A stretch of 64,000 bases of DNA from Pogostemon cablin (taxonomy: Eukaryota > Streptophyta > Magnoliopsida > Lamiales > Lamiaceae): assembly GCA_023678885.1 (NCBI GenBank), contig CM042979.1, positions 26,588,981 through 26,652,980 on the forward strand, in the 5' to 3' direction. The notes beneath the pieces are model-generated. The model was given only the letters and a program-made list of their open reading frames with translations. It did no database searches and was not told the DNA's origin. The translations under genes were made by a program, and so were the position numbers. This document shows, one piece after another, positions 12,029-24,185 of the stretch; within the stretch, counting starts at the first letter, position 1, and each line of letters opens with the position of its first letter.

Positions 12029-12680
12029 TGTATGGCATAAATTGATAAAAAAAATGACATTAATTTATAAATAATATTATAAATATTCAAAAAAATCAAA
12101 ATATTAAAAATAATTGAATCAATCACGACAATTAACTTAAATTACCAATTACGAACTGATATTGGTTATTAATGTACATGATTGATTAATAATTATTATA
12201 CTATAAATAATAAGAGGATAATTTATGTAAATTATTGCATATTTAATTTAAAGGAAGTGTATAGGTTTTATAGATTAATTTGGAGTAATAATCTCTTATT
12301 AAATATAATAATATTTCCTTAAAATAAGAGCAGAAAACATATGTGCCCTAATAGCTATTATTATATGGAGTACTCCATAATATAAATAAGGTAAATTATG
12401 TAATAAGCAAAAAACTATTGTAAATATATGTTAATTCTACATACAACAAAAATATATTATGTATGTATTATGTACAATCAATATTAATGTATAAGTTTAC
12501 TTATTCTATATACAGCAATATAAATATATTTTGATTAATATACATACAGGTCTTATTTATCTACATATATACATACAATGGATGCATCAATGAAGATAAA
12601 ATTTTTTGATTAATTTACACAGATTTTGAAAAATATAAATTAGTGAGGGGTGTGGTGAATGATGAGGTTGAAGTGAAATA
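12029..12680. other. AT-rich intergenic DNA, nothing recognised
   Basis: Mostly A/T with no frame of coding character and no terminal repeats that I could find. Confidence 0.5.
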
Positions 12681-12906
12681 CTCCCTCCGTCCAAGGCTAA
12701 GAGGGTCATTTTTCCATTTTGGTCGTCTCACCCAAAGAGTCTCCTTTTCTTTTTTACATACATGGGACCCCACACCCCCTCTAATACAATTAAATGTTGG
12801 GACCCACACTCCTACTAATACAACTATCCACTACACATTAAATAATAATACTCCTTAATCTACGTACCAAAAAGCAAATGACCCCCTTAATGAGGGACGG
12901 ATGGAG
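12681..12906. mobile_element. Stowaway-like MITE
   Basis: CTCCCTCCGTCC at the left and GGACGGATGGAG at the right, flanked by TA on both sides (12679-12680 and 12907-12908). About 226 bp. Its inner sequence (ACCCAAAGAG, GGGACCC, CACTCC.ACTAATACAACTA, CTCCTTAATC) is shared with 45706-45933 and 58880-59106. Confidence 0.9.
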
Positions 12907-13130
12907 TATATGGAATTAATATTAAACCTGTCAGAATTATTTAATCATATTTCCTTAAATATAAGAATATGAGGAATAAAATATAGACATTATTATGTAT
13001 ATGTATTAAAAGAAAATTGAATTAATCAGTTTGTGAGATGTTGAGGAGAAATTGAAAAGAGATGAGATGAGATAATTTAAAGAGAATTTGACCAAACTTT
13101 TGAGCGTGAAAAAAAGTTTAATCTTATGTG

Positions 13131-13133
<3 letters not shown>

Positions 13134-13195
<62 letters not shown>
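13134..13195. repeat. TA microsatellite
   Basis: About 31 uninterrupted TA units. It is followed at 13200-13350 by another copy of the TATATTTTAC-type degenerate repeat seen at 9600-9790. Confidence 0.95.
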
Positions 13196-13199
<4 letters not shown>

Positions 13200-13628
13200 T
13201 TTACTCATATAGTTTAGGGTATATATTATGCCTAGAGTTTAAAATTAATTCTAAGAGTATAATAAATAATTTATTTTTCTGATTTATAGTATATTTTACA
13301 TATAGTGTCAAAAATTTAACATATAATTGTAATTTTAACCTTATGATTTAGATATATAGAAAAGGGGAACCACACATTGATTAATTAATTAGGGGAATTA
13401 GGGTACGATAAGTTATACCAAATGATTCCCCCAAGTTATATTCCCGGAGTTAATCTTGTTTCTGGCATTCCTAAATTTAAAAGTATTTTGGATTTTTAAC
13501 GGAAGAACTAAAAGTCGCGTTACACATAGATTCAAACTTCTGATCGAATTTATACTAGAAAACAAACTAAAATCGTCCACAATTGTGGTACCTAAAATAA
13601 TTTAGCCCGATTATTTTAATATTAAGTA

Positions 13629-13910
13629 CTCCCTCCGTCCCATAATAACTGTCTTACTTTCTATTTTCGTCAGTTCCACAATAACTGTCACACCCCAAAA
13701 ATGAAAATTTCACCTCAACCAACAACCTCAAAAGTTATCTTAATTTCAAAAATATCACTCTCACCTAACACACATAACATACTTTATAATTTATTTATTA
13801 CTTAAAAATACCATAATACCCATAAAAAGTCAATAAAGTTGGTCAAAAAATAACTTTTTTTAAACTCCGTGTCTACAATAACTACGACAATAATTATGGG
13901 ACGGAGGGAG
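13629..13910. mobile_element. Stowaway-like MITE
   Basis: CTCCCTCCGTCCC at the left, GGGACGGAGGGAG at the right, TA on both flanks. The subterminal CATAATAACTGT / AATAATTATG also pair. About 282 bp. Confidence 0.93.
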
Positions 13911-14697
13911 TATTAGATATCATGTACGTAATTTTAATACTCTTAGAAAAATACACTCCGTCCCCCGTGAAATACAACATACTTTTTGCGCGGACTTTAA
14001 AAAAACTGTTATTAAAAAAATAAAAAATATACTTATTTTAGTTAATTTAATGAAAAAAGTGTCTAAAATTATTGAGATGTGTGAAAAAATAGATAATATG
14101 TTGGGATGCGTATAAAAAGTATTACTATACACTGGATCTTGTGTCATTTTCATATATCATATTTTGTGAGTTATATGATTAACATATAAAAAGGAAAAGA
14201 AATTCAATCATTGACCTAATGTTTTAGCTTTTATTTTTATGGTATAATTTCTCTCTCTTTTACGTGTAATTCATCCAACAAGTGTGTTATAGGAGTTGAT
14301 ATATGAAAATAGAATAGAAAATCTGAAACAGTATTATTATAATGTACTCCTATCTTTTACTATTATTTTTAGTAAAAATAAAATGTGAAATATTTTAGGT
14401 ACATATAAAAATGAAAGTCTAAAATACTTAGAAAAGGAAAGAGTATTTTAATTATACAATGCGACTATTGGTGGCCATCAGTTCTACTTAATATAAATGG
14501 AAAACTTGAAAAAGTATGTTTGATTTAAATTTAATTTTGATTTAATAAACTAATTAATGAATAATGTTAATGGATTTTTTAAAATTCTGATATGATAAAT
14601 TTAATTTTTTTGTTAAATAAATTATTAATTGATTTTAGGAAAGAGGCGAAAGTGAATGGAGAGAGAAAGAAAAACTATTTATTAAGGAAAATTAATA

Positions 14698-14951
14698 CTC
14701 CCTCCGTCACACCTTTGTTGTTACGTTTACTGTTTGCACGGAGATTAAGGAGTATTGTATTTTAATGTGTTGTGAGGTGAGAGAAATAATATTATAATGT
14801 AAAGTGGGTAGTTGTATTAGTGGAGTGTTGTGGGCCCCATGGAGATATTTAATAGTTTTGTGTGGGTCACATCATCCAAAAATGGAAATGTAACATTAAT
14901 TGTGGGACGCCCTTTTTAGTAAGTGTAACAATAATTATGGGACGGAGGAAG
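14698..14951. mobile_element. Stowaway-like MITE
   Basis: CTCCCTCCGTCAC at the left and GGGACGGAGGAAG at the right, TA flanks; about 254 bp. Confidence 0.9.
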
Positions 14952-15100
14952 TACTATACAATATGAAGTAAGGTAAAGATTTATAGTGTTTGTATGTGTA
15001 TATTACAAAAATTAATTTAATAATTTATATTTATTTTACTAACCTACCTTGATCACATGTTAACACAGTAAATACTTCTTAGGTGTTGAGATTTACGTAT

Positions 15101-15321
15101 TCCATTTTGAGTTGTCTCATATCAAGGTTTAAATTTTCTTTTTTGTTAACTTGTGCCTACACATAACAATTAATTATTCAATGTAAGGCCTGCACACGAC
15201 ACTAAATACAACTATTCACATTATATTAAATATTATTTCTCTCACCTCACTACACATTAAAATATTATATCTCTTAATCTTTGTGAAAAAACAAACGCAA
15301 TATTAACATAGGACGGGGGAG
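15101..15321. mobile_element. Decayed Stowaway-like MITE
   Basis: The right end GGACGGGGGAG followed by TA is clear. The left end (TCCATTTTGAGTTGTCTC) is eroded. The internal CACATTAAAATATTATATCTCTTAATC is typical of the family. Confidence 0.55.
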
Positions 15322-16006
15322 TATCTTTTGATGGGTTTGAAGAGCAACTTTGAATTCGTGTTCCACAATTAATATTTTATTAATATTTTATAACACTAGA
15401 AAACTATGCTTTATACTAAAACCTTGTGCTATGTTTTGCGTTTTGAAATTTGATTTTTGGTTTCAAAATTTATACCTAAAAATTTCAAAATCCATAGCTA
15501 AGTTTACTAAACTACCCTGTATATGTACGCTACATATACTCCATATCACTTGCATTAGTGATTAATATATGCACCTTTTATACATTTTCCTTTCCTCAAT
15601 TAACTCTCTTTGTGCTCCCCCATCTCTCCCCTCATATTAAGGATAATTCGATATAAAATTAAAATATATCCTACAAAGAAGACCCAAAGTTGATATATAT
15701 ACAATTCAATAATCTTTAAAATTCACATAAACTCAAAACAAATATAGCTTTGGGTATGTGGCATTAACAATAAGAAAACGATAGTGGCACGTGTCATCAC
15801 TTAAAGTGTAAAATATAAGATGAAGAGCTTGTCTCTTATGCATCCAAGTGTACAACGTATTTTAAATACTCCTACACTTTAATTAAAAAGATATTATTTT
15901 CTCACTAAAAAAGTTGTTGAAATATGAATAATATTAATATTTGATTAAAAAATTATTATAGTTTTTAAAAAAAATTAAGAATATAAATTTTTATACTAAA
16001 AATATA
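15322..16006. other. AT-rich intergenic DNA, nothing recognised
   Basis: A 71-codon frame here has no coding character, and no repeat ends were found. Confidence 0.45.
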
Positions 16007-16230
16007 CTCCTTCCGTCCACTCGCAATCTATCAATTTACCATTTTTGGTCGTCCACTCTTAATATATCCATTTCCATTTTTAGACACATGGACCTATACA
16101 CGCACTAATACAATTAAAATATAGGATCTACACACCCCACTAATACAACTATTCACTATACATTAAATAATAATACTCTTTAATTCATGCGCAAAAAGTA
16201 AACGGATAGATTGGGGATGGACGGAGTGAG
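16007..16230. mobile_element. Stowaway-like MITE
   Basis: CTCCTTCCGTCCACTCGCAATC at the left pairs with GATTGGGGATGGACGGAGTGAG at the right; TA flanks; about 224 bp. Confidence 0.85.
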
Positions 16231-16804
16231 TATAACATTAACATTAAAAGATATAAAACTTAATTTGGATTAATTTAGATAATTGTGTGTGTTTACACAA
16301 ACAGTGGCGGAGCAGTGGGCACAACTGTAACCCCCCAAAAACCCCCCCACCCAAAAATATACTCCTATATATGTAAATATTTGTATATTAATTCCCAAAT
16401 TATTAAATTAACTCAAATTTATACTCAATTTATTACTTTTTTTATTAATTTATACTATAAATTTATGATAATAATATTTTAAATTATTTTATACAAATGA
16501 AAATTCGACGGTACCATTAATAATTATAATTTTAGAGTATTGATTTATTTATTGTACGATTTTGAGTATCAAATGCTTCCTCTGTTCCTTTAATTATAAT
16601 CTCAACACTTATGTACGTTTTTTAAAATAGTAGAAATGTATCTCAATAATATTAACTTTTTACACACATCTCAATAACTTTGTATAAAATTTTCATTAAA
16701 TTATTTAGAATACTCACTTTTTAAATACATTTCAGCAACTTTACTCATCTTTAAACATAAAAATTATTTTTTATTAATATCCGCATACAAAAAAAATACA
16801 TTTA
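16231..16804. other. AT-rich intergenic DNA with one possible hAT-type end
   Basis: AGTGGCGGAGCAG near 16304 resembles one terminus of hAT-type nonautonomous elements, but I could not find a partner end, so it is not called as an element. Confidence 0.35.
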
Positions 16805-17375
16805 CTCCCTCCGTCCAATTTTCATCTTCATATTTACTATACACACACAAATTAAGAAAAGTCACTTTTTGAGTAACTTTTGGGGGTAGTTTGATATTTT
16901 TTGTTAATAAATAGTACTCCCTCCGTCCCAACTTCAACTTCACACTTTCCGTTTTGGCCCGTCCCAAATTCTACTTCACACTTCCATAAAAGGAAAAAGC
17001 AACAAACTAATATCCCTCTAACATACTTTAATTTCAAATTTGTCATCACCTTTATAACACACATAACATACTTTATCATTTATTTATTACCCAAAAATAC
17101 CATACTACCCTTAAAAGTAAGTCAAAAAGTGACTTTTCTTAAACTCCGTATCTACAGTAAACGTGAACTTGAATTTGGGACGGAGGGAGTAAATGATAAA
17201 GTATGTTATGTGTGTTAAAAAGGGAATGATAATTTTGAAATTAAAGTATGTTAGATGGATATTAATTAGTTATGTACATTTTTCTTTTATGAAAGTGTAA
17301 AGTTGAAATTGTGACGGACCAAAATAGAAAGTGTGAAGTTGAAGTTGAGATAGAATGAATATTATTTATCGAGAT
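16805..17375. mobile_element. Cluster of Stowaway-like MITEs in head-to-head arrangement
   Basis: A truncated copy (16805-16916, CTCCCTCCGTCC start) is followed by a complete copy (16917-17189, CTCCCTCCGTCCC ... GGGACGGAGGGAG with TA flanks). A third copy (about 17190-17375) follows in inverse orientation: its AATGATAAAGTATGTTATGT and GTGTGAAGTTGAAGTTGAGA are the reverse complement of the left half of the complete copy. The complete and inverse copies can pair over about 170 bp. Confidence 0.82.
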
Positions 17376-17410
17376 TGGAAAGAGTAATATTATTATAATT
17401 AGATGGCGTA

Positions 17411-17940
17411 CCTTTTTTTTTTTTTTTTTTTATCCACCGCTTCACACAAAACTTTGGTTTAGATGAAATAGATAATCTGATGCGGCTGATATAATTGAGT
17501 GGATGTTTACATGCATATTCCAAATAGACGGCTGCTTGCTTTTACGCTTCAGGCATAATCTGTAGGTCTTTTCTAATCCAATGCCATTTTTACTAAACGA
17601 CAAATCAACTTTATTAATTAATTCATCATCAGACCACTTCTGTTGACCCTTCAATTCTAATGGTTTACCCACAGTTAAGGGTCCCCACCGCTCCAGTCCT
17701 AGGATTGGTGGAGGAGGTAAATCACAGGATGTGTCTCAAGTGGCTTATAGAGAGGGTCCACTGTTTAACTTGTGATTGCAAGGGGCCAAATCTATGCCAA
17801 AGGCAGGATTCGAACCCCAATCCTGCAGCAACCAAGTTCAGTTGGAAGACTTTTCACCCTCCCCTCTACCACTTGAGCTATGCGCTTGGGATCACCCTTC
17901 AATTCTAGTCGATATTGACTGACGTAGTTTGTAGCCACTA
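17411..17940 (-). pseudogene. Poly(A)-tailed retrocopy fragment of unknown origin, interrupted by a SINE
   Basis: On the minus strand a 76-codon frame (17672-17442) runs into a stop and then, after about 12 bases, a run of about 19 A residues (17413-17431 as T on the plus strand). That is the layout of a processed retrocopy or LINE 3' end. Readable residues include LELKGQQKWSDDELINKVDL and NMHVNIHSIISAASDYLF. I do not recognise the parent gene. The SINE at 17660-17893 sits in it, and the frame continues upstream of the SINE (about 17908-17940). No matching target duplication for the retrocopy was found. Confidence 0.45.
17660..17893 (-). mobile_element. tRNA-derived SINE with 14-bp target-site duplication
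   Basis: The insertion is bounded by a perfect duplication ACCCTTCAATTCTA (17646-17659 and 17894-17907). On the minus strand it starts GATCCCAAGCGCATAGCTCA and carries a pol III A-box-like TAGCTCAAGTGGTAGAG (about 17861-17877) and a B-box GGTTCGAATCC (about 17807-17817), the signature of a tRNA-related head. The remaining body is not tRNA-like and ends TAACTGTGGGTAAACCAT without a long A tail. The 234-bp length fits plant SINEs. It depends on LINE enzymes in trans. Confidence 0.92.
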
Positions 17941-18064
17941 ATATTTGACGGACCGTTTTGTGTATGCATATATTGTGTAATTATTTATATAAATTAATTA
18001 ATATTATATACCAAAAAAAAATATTCCGTAACCATTACTTGCATCTAAAATTTATACCATAATA

Positions 18065-18328
18065 CTCCCTCCGTCTCATAATAAATTTTACATTTTTTGT
18101 TTTTATTCGTCCCACATTAAATTGCACAAAAAAAAACAATCATATTAATTTATAACCTCAAAAGTTCATCTTAATTACTCCACAAATTTACCACACCTAT
18201 CCAACTCACATAACATACTTTATAATTTATTTATTACATAAAAGTCTATATTACCCTTCAAAAAATAATTTTTTTTAAACTTCGTATCTATAGTAACAGT
18301 GTAAGTTATTGTGGGTTATAGAGAGTAT
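18065..18328. mobile_element. Decayed Stowaway-like MITE upstream of the terpene synthase
   Basis: CTCCCTCCGTCTCATAATAA at the left; the eroded right end TTATTGTGGGTTATAGAGAG is followed by TA. It lies about 0.4 kb upstream of the terpene synthase TATA box. Confidence 0.75.
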
Positions 18329-18736
18329 AATTTTTTTGATATATATATTTTTCTCTATTACGTCACTCAATCAAGGGTGTTATGATTTCCTACAGGAGTC
18401 TCATGTGGTAAAAATTACAAGAAATATTTTGCCAACTTAAAAGTTTTACAGTGCAACTAGCATAAATTTAATCAATTTAATACTATTTGATATTCACGTC
18501 TACGTTAGTTTCCACGTTCTGTCGGCCGTCCATATCATGAACCAATGGAAGAGTGTGTTTGTGTTAACATGAATTTGTCATGCATATAGGATAAAATACA
18601 AATAATTAAATATAAATGAGACTAGTATTAAAAAAATGGATGTGTGTCTTAGTGATGAGTGAAGGAAATGAAGAGGAAATGGGGTATAGTGAGAGAGTGA
18701 TACAAGGGGTGAGTGGGAATGGGGATATAGATCTTG

Positions 18737-18743
18737 TATATAA
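18737..18743 (+). promoter_or_regulatory. Probable TATA box of the terpene synthase gene
   Basis: TATATAA lies 114 nt before the start codon. This would place transcription start near 18770 and give a 5' leader of roughly 90 nt. It is the only good TATA-like motif close to the gene on this strand. Confidence 0.55.
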
Positions 18744-18856
18744 TGCAAGAATGGAAAGCCCATTTTCTTCATTCTAACATTCTCAATCTTGAGTTAATCA
18801 AAAACTTGATCACCCAAGATCTTTATTTATTTATTTATTTTCTATCAATTTGAAAT

Positions 18857-21388
18857 ATGATGAAGATGGAGATGGAGCAAGAAAGGAGGTCTGGAAACTA
18901 TGGAAAGAGCAGCTGGGATTGTGATTACATTCAGCGCCTCTCCACTCCTTATGGGGTAACACACATCATCATTTCACTATTTAATTAAAATATATACATT
19001 CTTCATTTTCTATTGTTCATCCATATTGCACACTTTATAATCATAATTAACCATTTCAGAAATTATTTTTTGATTGGATTTGCAGGGTAAAGAGTATGCT
19101 GAGAAAGCTGAGAAATTGAAAGATGAAGTCAAAAACATGATAGATGGAACCAAAGATGAGATATCTCAACTTGAGCTTATTCATGATTTGCAAAGGCTTG
19201 ATCTATCTCATTATTTCAAAGATTCCATACAAAAATTACTCCACACAATCTATTTCCATAAACAAATTGATCAAATGGAGAATCATGACTTGCATATCAC
19301 ATCACTCAAATTTAGACTCTTCCGACAACACGGCTTCCCCGTCTCTCAAGGTTCGTGCATAATATCATCCAATGCTTTCAAAACATTATAACAGTATATA
19401 TCCAGATGCACAGAATAATTTGCCGGTTATTTGATGAGTTTTCTTGATACTGCAGACGTGTTTAGAGAATTCATGGACGATCAGGGGAATTTCAATGCGT
19501 GCTTTGGTGATGATGTGAAGGGACTTCTTTCCCTCTACGAAGCTTCATTTTTATCATTCGAAGAAGAACCCATACTTGACTCAGCCAACCAATTCTCCAC
19601 TCTTCATCTCACGAAAATGCTCGAGCAATTTTCGACAGATGAGAGTTTAGTGAAGCAGATCAAGCATGCCTTGGAACTTCCACTGCATTGGAGAGTACAG
19701 AAACTTCAAGCCAAATGGTACATTAACATCTACGAGACTAGACCAGATGCCAACCCTATTTTGTTGGAGTTTGCTAAGTTGTACTATAACTTGGCTCAAG
19801 CATGTTATCAGGATGATATGAAACGTATATCATGGTAAGAACTTAGGTTTTGACTATAAATATTGTTACCCCTTTTTTTTTCTTTTTTTTTTTTTTTAAA
19901 GCATAAATTTGGGCAATGCAGGGGGCATAAAAAGAGTGGTTTGGGAGAGAAGTTGAGGTTCGCGAGGGATCGATTGGCGGAGAGCTTTTTATGGGCTCTG
20001 GGGTTCACTCCAGAGCCTCAATTTGGATACACAAGAGAGATTATGACTAAAGTGGCTCAAATGGTTTCAGTCATAGATGACATATACGACGTATATGGCA
20101 CGCTAGAAGAAATCGAGTTGTTTACTAAGTTCATAGAAAGGTTGGTATATATACTAAACCAAGAAAATACACTATATGAATTCTTTTAATAACAACTTTG
20201 GGAGTCAAATTGCAAATTAAGAATGATATTAAATGGATTCTAATCTTGTGTAATGGACAGGTGGGACATTAATGATTTGGACAGTATTCCTCTGTACATG
20301 CAAATATGCTTCATGGATCTAAACAACTTTGTGAATGAATTGGGTTACCATGTTCTAAAGGAGCAAGGTGTGAATGTCATAGCCAACCTCAGGAAATTGG
20401 TATACATTTCTTGCTTTCTCAATCATATTAATTCACATACTATTGTAATGTTATATTGTACTCTATTTACTTTAATAAATAAATATGATGACATATGTGT
20501 ATATATATTGTTTCAGTGGATAGAGCTATGCCAAACTTATATCATAGAAGCAAGATGGTTCTACAGTGGATACTATCCTAAAACAAATGAATACCTCAAC
20601 AACGGGTGGATTTCGATCTCGGGACCTATAGTTCTCATGTACGGTTACTTTTGCCTGGCGAACCCCATCAACAAGGAGGATCTGAACATCCTAGAGCAAT
20701 ACCCAGGCATCGTACGTTGGCCCTCGGTTGTATTTCGTCTTGCAGACGACTTCGGAACTTCATCCGTAAGTATACTTTTATTTTATTCGAAAAAGATTTA
20801 GGACATTCATTTTCATTTTAAACCTTTTAGCTAGTTTTGTTCCGATTTCGTCTCAAATTTTTTTTTTACAATTTCGTCCAATAGTTTTGTAAAAACACTG
20901 GTTCAGTGTCACCCCCATGGAATAAGAAAAATTGAACATTTAAAAGAAACCATTTTGGTGAGAATTTAAAAACTATAGGACTATTTCAGTAAAATTAAGT
21001 TTTTTTGGACTATTTTGAATAAAGTAAATTTATGTCTACAAATATTTGCATGCATTTTTATTAATAAGAGAATTTCCTTCTACAGGAAGAAATCAAGAGA
21101 GGGGATGTTCCGAAATCGATCCAATGCTACATGCATGAAACGGGTTGTACAGAAGAGGAAGCTCGGGTGTACATGAAGAAACTGATCTACGAGCTGTACA
21201 AGAAGATGAATGAAGAGATACTGATGGCGGAGAAGCCGAGTTTGAGGTATTTCGGAGAAACAGCGTACGATCTTGTCCGAATGTCGCTGTCGTTCTACCT
21301 GCACTACGGAGATTGTTTTGGGGTAAACCCTAATTCTGAGACCAAAGCTAATCTGGTCTCGCTCATCGTCGAGCCATTCCCAATATGA
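18857..21388 (+). CDS. Terpene synthase, TPS-b-like, 7 exons, 550 aa, no transit peptide
   Basis: Predicted enzyme that ionises a prenyl diphosphate to make a terpene. Exons read by GT-AG sites and frame: 18857-18955, 19086-19350, 19456-19834, 19922-20140, 20261-20399, 20517-20765, 21086-21388. Together they make 1653 nt with no stop or frameshift, and seven exons is the class III pattern of TPS-a/b genes. Motifs: RR(X8)W at residues 10-20, RDR at 263-265, DDIYD at 300-304 (Mg-diphosphate binding), and DDFGTSSEE at 444-452, the second metal site, whose last two residues cross the exon 6/7 junction. RRX8W plus overall similarity suggests subfamily TPS-b. There are only nine residues before RRX8W, so no plastid signal; a cytosolic sesquiterpene synthase (farnesyl diphosphate substrate) is the likeliest role. 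The product cannot be predicted. M1, M2, M4 and M6 are alternative starts. Confidence 0.92.
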
Positions 21389-22195
21389 AGAAACGCGCTT
21401 TTCTATTTTATTTCGAATTAAAGTCGCTAATTAGATGTATGCATAGTCGTGCTCGACCTCCTTTCTGATGAAAAGGATAGCGTCGCATTTCAGCTTTTGA
21501 AGTCGACCATAGCTTTATTTCATTCAATTTTCTTCAATTGTTTGTATTTATGTTATGGTAAATTAAGAGGTGTATATATATGTATTGTTATTTCACTCGA
21601 TCAATTTGAGTTGGAATAGTTCTTCCAAACGTTTGTTTTTTTTTTTAAGGTTAAGGTTACATTAATTAAATTAATCTTTCAATTGATTTCTATGCCTCTC
21701 AATTATTAAAAAATGGAGTATATATTTATTTAATAATATTATTAAAGAATTATTATTACTTATATATAAGTGAGGCAAACTAAAGTTGAGAGGCGAATGA
21801 AGAAGTATTTGTGGGTGTGTAATTTAAACTTAATTTGAATAAGGATATAAGTTTCATTATTTTAATTTAAAAGTACTCGCTCGTTAATTTTTGTACGTGT
21901 AGAATTTTCTAAATATTTATCAAATCATTTATAAGACGAACGATGAATGAAATACTCGTGAGTGTGTATAATTTCAAGTGAATTTCAAATTCTCTCCTTT
22001 ATATTTATTTGGAGTAGGAGAGAAGGATTATGACTATTATAATAAATAGATGGGCTACCGCCCATAAATGATTAATAATATACTCCTATAATCCATTTTC
22101 ATTAATTAAGTATTACTTTTATTAATAATATTATTATTATTTTTATTTATCTCACATAAGATTCATGTAAAATGGGATCACACAAGACTTATATA
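21389..22195. other. 3' flank of the terpene synthase, AT-rich
   Basis: Presumably holds the 3' UTR in its first 150-250 nt, but no canonical AATAAA stands out. The remainder is A/T-rich with no gene. Confidence 0.5.
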
Positions 22196-22431
22196 CTCCC
22201 TCCGTCCCGTTTCAATGTTTACGTTCTATTTTGTGTATCTCATTTCAATGTTTATGTTTTCCTTTTTGGAATATGGGACCTACCTAAAATAATTAATATA
22301 TCATCAACACTAATATAGCTGTCCACTTTGTATTAAATATTATGTTTTTTCGCCCACTATTTATTAAAATATTATAATCCTTAATCAACATGCAAAAAGT
22401 AAATGTAAACATTGAAACGGAATGGAGAGAG
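22196..22431. mobile_element. Stowaway-like MITE
   Basis: CTCCCTCCGTCCCGTTTCAATG at the left pairs with CATTGAAACGGAATGGAGAGAG at the right; TA flanks; 236 bp. Confidence 0.9.
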
Positions 22432-22827
22432 TAAAAGTTAATTAAAATATAATAATTCTACAATCACTTTTCATTAATAATATTATCACATCTTTATTCG
22501 TTTCACGTAAAAATTTACATAAAATGAGATCACGACACTTGTCTAGAAGTTAATTAAAATATAATATATATTTCTGCCGTTATTGTTCTTAGTCAACACA
22601 GCCAAGCTTGACTCACCCTTGATAGTGTAGTTCCTTTCATCATTATTTAATTTAATAAGAAACGATAAGAACGAGATGGAAAAAGTGATTAAAAAAGAAA
22701 ATTGAGAACACCTAGATTGACCTTCCAATGATTCTCCCTTGAAATTCAAATGATGAAGTTTTGAGTGGAATAATACGCAATCGCACACACATATTCCCCA
22801 TCCCACCCAAATAGCACCATTTTATTA

Positions 22828-23005
22828 TATTGGGCGTCCCATTCAAATTGCACAATTTTTCTCTTTTAGTTAAAAAAAGGTCATCAATGACCATCACTAC
22901 CCATCACATCTCTTTAATACACATATCAATTTTATATAAAATAATAATACTCCTTAATCTACGTGCAAAAAACAAATGCACTCCTTTGCCCGGGACAGAA
23001 GGAGT
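22828..23005. mobile_element. Decayed Stowaway-like MITE
   Basis: GGGCGTCCCATTCAAATTGC near the left and CCCGGGACAGAAGGAG followed by TA at the right, with the family-typical AATAATAATACTCCTTAATC inside. The left terminus is eroded. Confidence 0.6.
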
Positions 23006-23353
23006 ACAAGTTATAGAACAAATAATGTATGTATGTGGTTTTACAAAATTGTAACAGGATTTTGGTAAATAAAAAATATTGTTTTAAGATGATATTGGAG
23101 CAAATTGAAAGGGTTGGAATGGATAAAAGTTCCAACTATTTTAGAATTTTTTTGAATAAAAAAAAAAAAGAGACGACATATATTTGTACTGACCATTTTA
23201 AAACCTATTTGAAAAAAGTAAAAAGATATGATTATATATATATTTTGTCCAGCTTCACGTTATTTTACATAGAGAGATATCGGCAAACTCAAACTCAATT
23301 CATGTAAATCTTAATTCTATTGTGAAACAAATTATTTGTGAAATGTACGTGAG

Positions 23354-23600
23354 CAGGGGCGTATCTATGTTAGGGCAGTCCCGAACTCAAGCCCAGCGCT
23401 GCCAACCAAAAATTCATTATATTATATGTAAATAATTTACTATATTTTTAAGTTTAACCCAATCCAAAAAAATTTAAGTCCACTCAAATTAAGCAAAAAA
23501 ATAAATATATATCTTCTCAAATTATATATATTCTATAAGCCCATTACGATAAATATTAAAATTTAGTTCATTCTCCATCCACTTTTGAGAAGGTGATTCA

Positions 23601-23637
<37 letters not shown>

Positions 23638-23707
23638 TTTAATTATTATTATTAATTTTTATTTTCTTTAATAAACCTAGCCCACGGGTTTCCTGGATCT
23701 GCCCCTG
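23354..23707. mobile_element. hAT-type nonautonomous element (MITE)
   Basis: CAGGGGCGTATCTATG at the left and CTGGATCTGCCCCTG at the right form imperfect inverted termini of the CAGGGGCGGATCCAG type. The 8-bp flanks TACGTGAG and GGCGTGAG match at six positions, as expected for an old hAT duplication. About 354 bp with an internal TA run. Confidence 0.8.
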
Positions 23708-23710
23708 GGC

Positions 23711-23942
23711 GTGAGACGGGTCAACCTATCACTAAAGTATGTTTATTATATAAATAAAGTATGCTTATTTGTAGTTAAAGTATGTCAATAATAAATCATA
23801 TTATAAATATTAAAATCATACTATAATGCATAATCTAGCACATTTTATGAAACATACTTTAGCAACTATTAAACATACTTTTTCTAAATAATGGACAAAC
23901 TTTAGTAATGGGTCGACCCATCTCACAAATAACCCGTCTCAC
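23711..23942. mobile_element. MITE with GTGAGACGGGT inverted termini
   Basis: GTGAGACGGGT (23711) and ACCCGTCTCAC (23932-23942) are perfect 11-bp inverted repeats. Inner CACTAAAG / CTTTAGTAATG also pair. It starts inside the duplicated flank of the hAT element at 23708-23715. Confidence 0.75.
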
Positions 23943-24185
23943 AAGAAACTTTGTCAATTTTAATTTTTTCCCTGTGAATAATTACTCTCTAAAGCACGGT
24001 GTAAAGATATCTTATGAACTCGGGTGCATGATTGCATTCATATATGTAAAAATTTTTATTTATATATTTATTAATAGTTGTATATTTTTTATAAATTCAA
24101 TTTTTATTAAAAAATGAAAATCTATTAATAAAGTACTACATTTTTATTTATTAATATATTCATAAATATATAAGTTTTTGAAAGT

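Noticed and set aside
17800..17890. Possible tRNA gene on the minus strand (A and B boxes)
   Set aside because: There is no cloverleaf and no CCA-side acceptor pairing; flanking 14-bp duplications and a long non-tRNA body show a SINE.
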